Shown here in pieces: positions 14,549-15,820 of a stretch of DNA of 15,820 nt. The first letter of the stretch is position 1, and every line of letters starts with the position of its first letter. Position numbers and translations under genes: made by a program. Origin of the DNA: an uncultured Coriobacteriia bacterium (GTDB lineage: Bacteria; Actinomycetota; Coriobacteriia; Coriobacteriales; QAMH01); contig CABURF010000005.1 of NCBI GenBank assembly GCA_902493755.1, forward strand, positions 1-15,820. The letters run 5' to 3'. Under the pieces are notes generated by a model. That model was not told the origin of the DNA. It saw only the letters and a program-made list of their open reading frames with translations, and ran no database searches.

Positions 14549-14642
14549 CCCCTTTTACATCATCCTACGATAACGCTAAACGAAAGGCGCGTGCGAAGCC
14601 GCCGGACGATCACGTAATGTTTAGGATGGCTTGCTGCTTTAG

Positions 14643-14718
14643 TGGTGGACCGTTAGGGGTTCGAACCCTAGACCTTGGGATTAAAAGTCCCCTGCTCTAC
14701 CAACTGAGCTAACGGTCC
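14643..14718 (-). tRNA. tRNA-Lys(UUU)
   Basis: Read on the minus strand, a 7-bp acceptor stem GGACCGT/ACGGTCC closes the cloverleaf. The D arm has AGCTCAGTTGGTAGAGC, the T arm TAGGG-TTCGAAC-CCCTA, and the anticodon loop CTTTTAA (14687-14681) gives UUU. The 3' CCA is encoded (14645-14643). The top pair of the anticodon stem (27-43) reads G opposite A, a mismatch. The gene lies between the MFS gene and the divergent HAD gene. Confidence 0.97.
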
Positions 14719-14735
14719 ACGGCGCAGCGCATGAC

Positions 14736-14741
14736 ATTCTA
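14736..14741 (-). promoter_or_regulatory. Candidate extended -10 promoter for tRNA-Lys
   Basis: On the minus strand TAGAAT is preceded by TGC, giving an extended -10 pattern 17 bases before the tRNA 5' end. It lies only 5 bp from the -35 of the divergent HAD promoter. Confidence 0.5.
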
Positions 14742-14746
14742 GCAGA

Positions 14747-14775
14747 TTGACAGGAGTGTAGTGTCTTCGGAAAAT
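14747..14775 (+). promoter_or_regulatory. Candidate sigma-70-type promoter for the HAD phosphatase
   Basis: A perfect TTGACA (14747-14752), a 17-bp spacer, then GAAAAT (14770-14775, four of six consensus bases). The predicted start of transcription lies about 20 bases before the ATG at 14803. Confidence 0.55.
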
Positions 14776-14802
14776 ACGAATGACCCCACGAGGAGAAACG
14801 CC

Positions 14803-15573
14803 ATGCAACGTAGGTACTGCTTTTTCGATTACGATGGAACCCTGCGCTCGCGTTCGCTTGATGCCGTGCCTGCTTCCGCGCATGCCGCACTTGACAAGCT
14901 GCGCGAAAACGGTCATTTCGTCGCACTCGCGACAGGGCGCCTGCAATCGGATGCACTTGAGGTGCTTGCCCCCTGCAACATCGATACCATGGTCGCCGAT
15001 GGCGGCAACTCCATCACCATCAATGGCAAACTCATTTCCATCGAGGGCATGCCGCTCGAACCCTCACGAGCTTTCGCCCACCGTCTCGATGACGAAGGTT
15101 GGGCCTGGGCCGTCAACTGCGAAAACGCACGCACCTGCCTGACCCGCGACGAGCGCTACGCGAACCTCGTCACGCATCTCTACTACGCGCCCACCGTCGA
15201 TCCCACACTCGACATCGATACGATTGATCCCATCTACAAGATCTTCGTCCCGTGCAGGAAAGACGATGAGCGAGCCATCGACTTTACGGATGTGACCTGG
15301 GCGCGCTATTCCGACGAGCTTATCTATATCGAACCGACGGACAAATCACGCGGCATACGAAAGATGATGGAGCTGCTCGATGCACCCACCGAGGACGTCA
15401 TTGTCTTTGGCGACGGCACCAATGACATCGACATGTTTCGTCCCGAATGGACTTGCGTGGCTATGGGCAATGCCGTGCCCGAGCTTAAAATGCGCGCCGA
15501 CCTCATAACAAGCAGCGTCGATGACGACGGCATCTGGAACGCTTGCGTGAAGTTGGGGCTTATCGAGGGATGA
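14803..15573 (+). CDS. HAD-superfamily (Cof-type) phosphatase
   Basis: The 256-aa product is a cytoplasmic hydrolase of the Cof subfamily (HAD IIB), which dephosphorylates sugar phosphates, flavin mononucleotide or pyridoxal phosphate in different members; the substrate here is unknown. Motif I is FDYDGTL with the nucleophile D9 and D11. Motif II is ALATGR (T44), motif III K181 in TDKSRGI, and motif IV GDGTNDIDM with D204 and D208. The cap (about 80-175) is of C2B type by position. ATG 14803 follows GAGGAG by 7 bases; an upstream GTG at 14761 lies in the promoter region and is rejected. It is divergent from tRNA-Lys and convergent with clpX. Confidence 0.93.
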   Translation: MQRRYCFFDYDGTLRSRSLDAVPASAHAALDKLRENGHFVALATGRLQSDALEVLAPCNIDTMVADGGNSITINGKLISIEGMPLEPSRAFAHRLDDEGWAWAVNCENARTCLTRDERYANLVTHLYYAPTVDPTLDIDTIDPIYKIFVPCRKDDERAIDFTDVTWARYSDELIYIEPTDKSRGIRKMMELLDAPTEDVIVFGDGTNDIDMFRPEWTCVAMGNAVPELKMRADLITSSVDDDGIWNACVKLGLIEG

Positions 15574-15595
15574 CGGCATGCGCCAGCTATCGTGA

Positions 15596-15820
15596 TTATG
15601 TCGCCGGCTCGCCTTCAGGGAGCAGGGTATCTGACGTATCAGGCAGTGCCTGCTGGCCACGCGGGCGAATGATCGGAGCACCCTCGCCCCTGATGTAATC
15701 GCCGGTAATGACCACCGAGCCGATCGTGTCATCTTTGGGAACCTCGTACATGATGTCAAGCATGAAGCGCTCGATAATGGCACGCAAGGCGCGCGCACCC
15801 GTGTCCTGTTCGAGAGCCAG
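15596..15820 (-). CDS. clpX: ClpX C-terminal end (partial)
   Basis: The gene runs off the right edge; 74 codons before TAA 15598-15596 are visible. ClpX is the AAA+ unfoldase that feeds tagged substrates to the ClpP protease. The visible part covers the end of the C-terminal small domain: the sensor-2 region DTGARALRAIIERFMLDIMY (QDTGAR begins near the edge), followed by YEVPKDD and the IRPRGQQALP stretch. The GAR arginine is the conserved sensor-2 residue contacting nucleotide. The tail after it, ending SDTLLPEGEPAT, is short and species-specific. It converges with the HAD gene across a 22-bp gap with no obvious terminator. Confidence 0.93.
   Translation of the reverse strand: MALEQDTGARALRAIIERFMLDIMYEVPKDDTIGSVVITGDYIRGEGAPIIRPRGQQALPDTSDTLLPEGEPAT

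Noticed and set aside
14549..14642. Separate promoter for the MFS-CBS gene
   Set aside because: I could not find a credible -35/-10 pair in the 94-bp gap; transcription may come from further upstream or use a promoter I cannot recognise.
14761..14802. Extended GTG start for the HAD phosphatase
   Set aside because: The extra 14 codons overlap the predicted promoter, while ATG 14803 has a strong GAGGAG site and places the DxD motif at the usual N-terminal position.

Overview
The window is a gene-dense bacterial chromosome segment of moderately high GC. It holds 18 complete protein genes, two genes cut by the window edges and one tRNA gene. Most genes lie on the minus strand; the exceptions are the fragment at the left edge, tatA and the HAD phosphatase. 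A two-iron superoxide reductase, a NikR-type nickel regulator, split ThrE exporters, an RNase D and a secreted NlpC/P60 hydrolase suggest a high-GC Gram-positive anaerobe. A gut Coriobacteriia-type actinobacterium is my best guess; this is inference from gene content, not a marker-based assignment.

Layout, left to right. Bases 1-165 hold the end of a membrane protein gene and a perfect 33-bp inverted repeat between convergent genes. Bases 166-2479 (minus) carry xseB and xseA (exonuclease VII) behind a YugP-type membrane zinc peptidase. Bases 2566-4516 (minus) carry terC and rnd, translationally coupled. Bases 4620-6488 (minus) encode a secreted cell-wall hydrolase with a muramidase-like domain, a calcium-binding insert and an NlpC/P60 domain. 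Bases 6617-6955 encode a small two-helix membrane protein. The gene-free stretch 6956-7281 holds a promoter candidate, a terminator-like hairpin and a pair of dispersed-type repeats in inverted orientation. Bases 7282-8676 (minus) carry desulfoferrodoxin, a YbaK-type deacylase and an unknown 151-aa protein. tatA (plus) and nikR (minus) converge and overlap by 4 bp at 9167-9170.

Bases 9718-11173 (minus) pair a radical SAM protein with a Cys-rich unknown protein 13 bp downstream. Bases 11234-14548 (minus) form a tight three-gene unit: an MFS exporter fused to two CBS domains, then the two halves of a ThrE-type threonine/serine exporter. A tRNA-Lys(UUU) gene and a HAD phosphatase diverge from a compact shared promoter region near 14740. 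The window ends in the C-terminus of ClpX.

The least ordinary items are the muramidase domain split by a thrombospondin-type-3-like calcium insert, the MFS-CBS fusion in a ThrE operon, the radical SAM/Cys-rich pair, the His-tailed NikR and the nested palindromic repeats. I see no CRISPR array, transposase, prophage or recognisable defence island.
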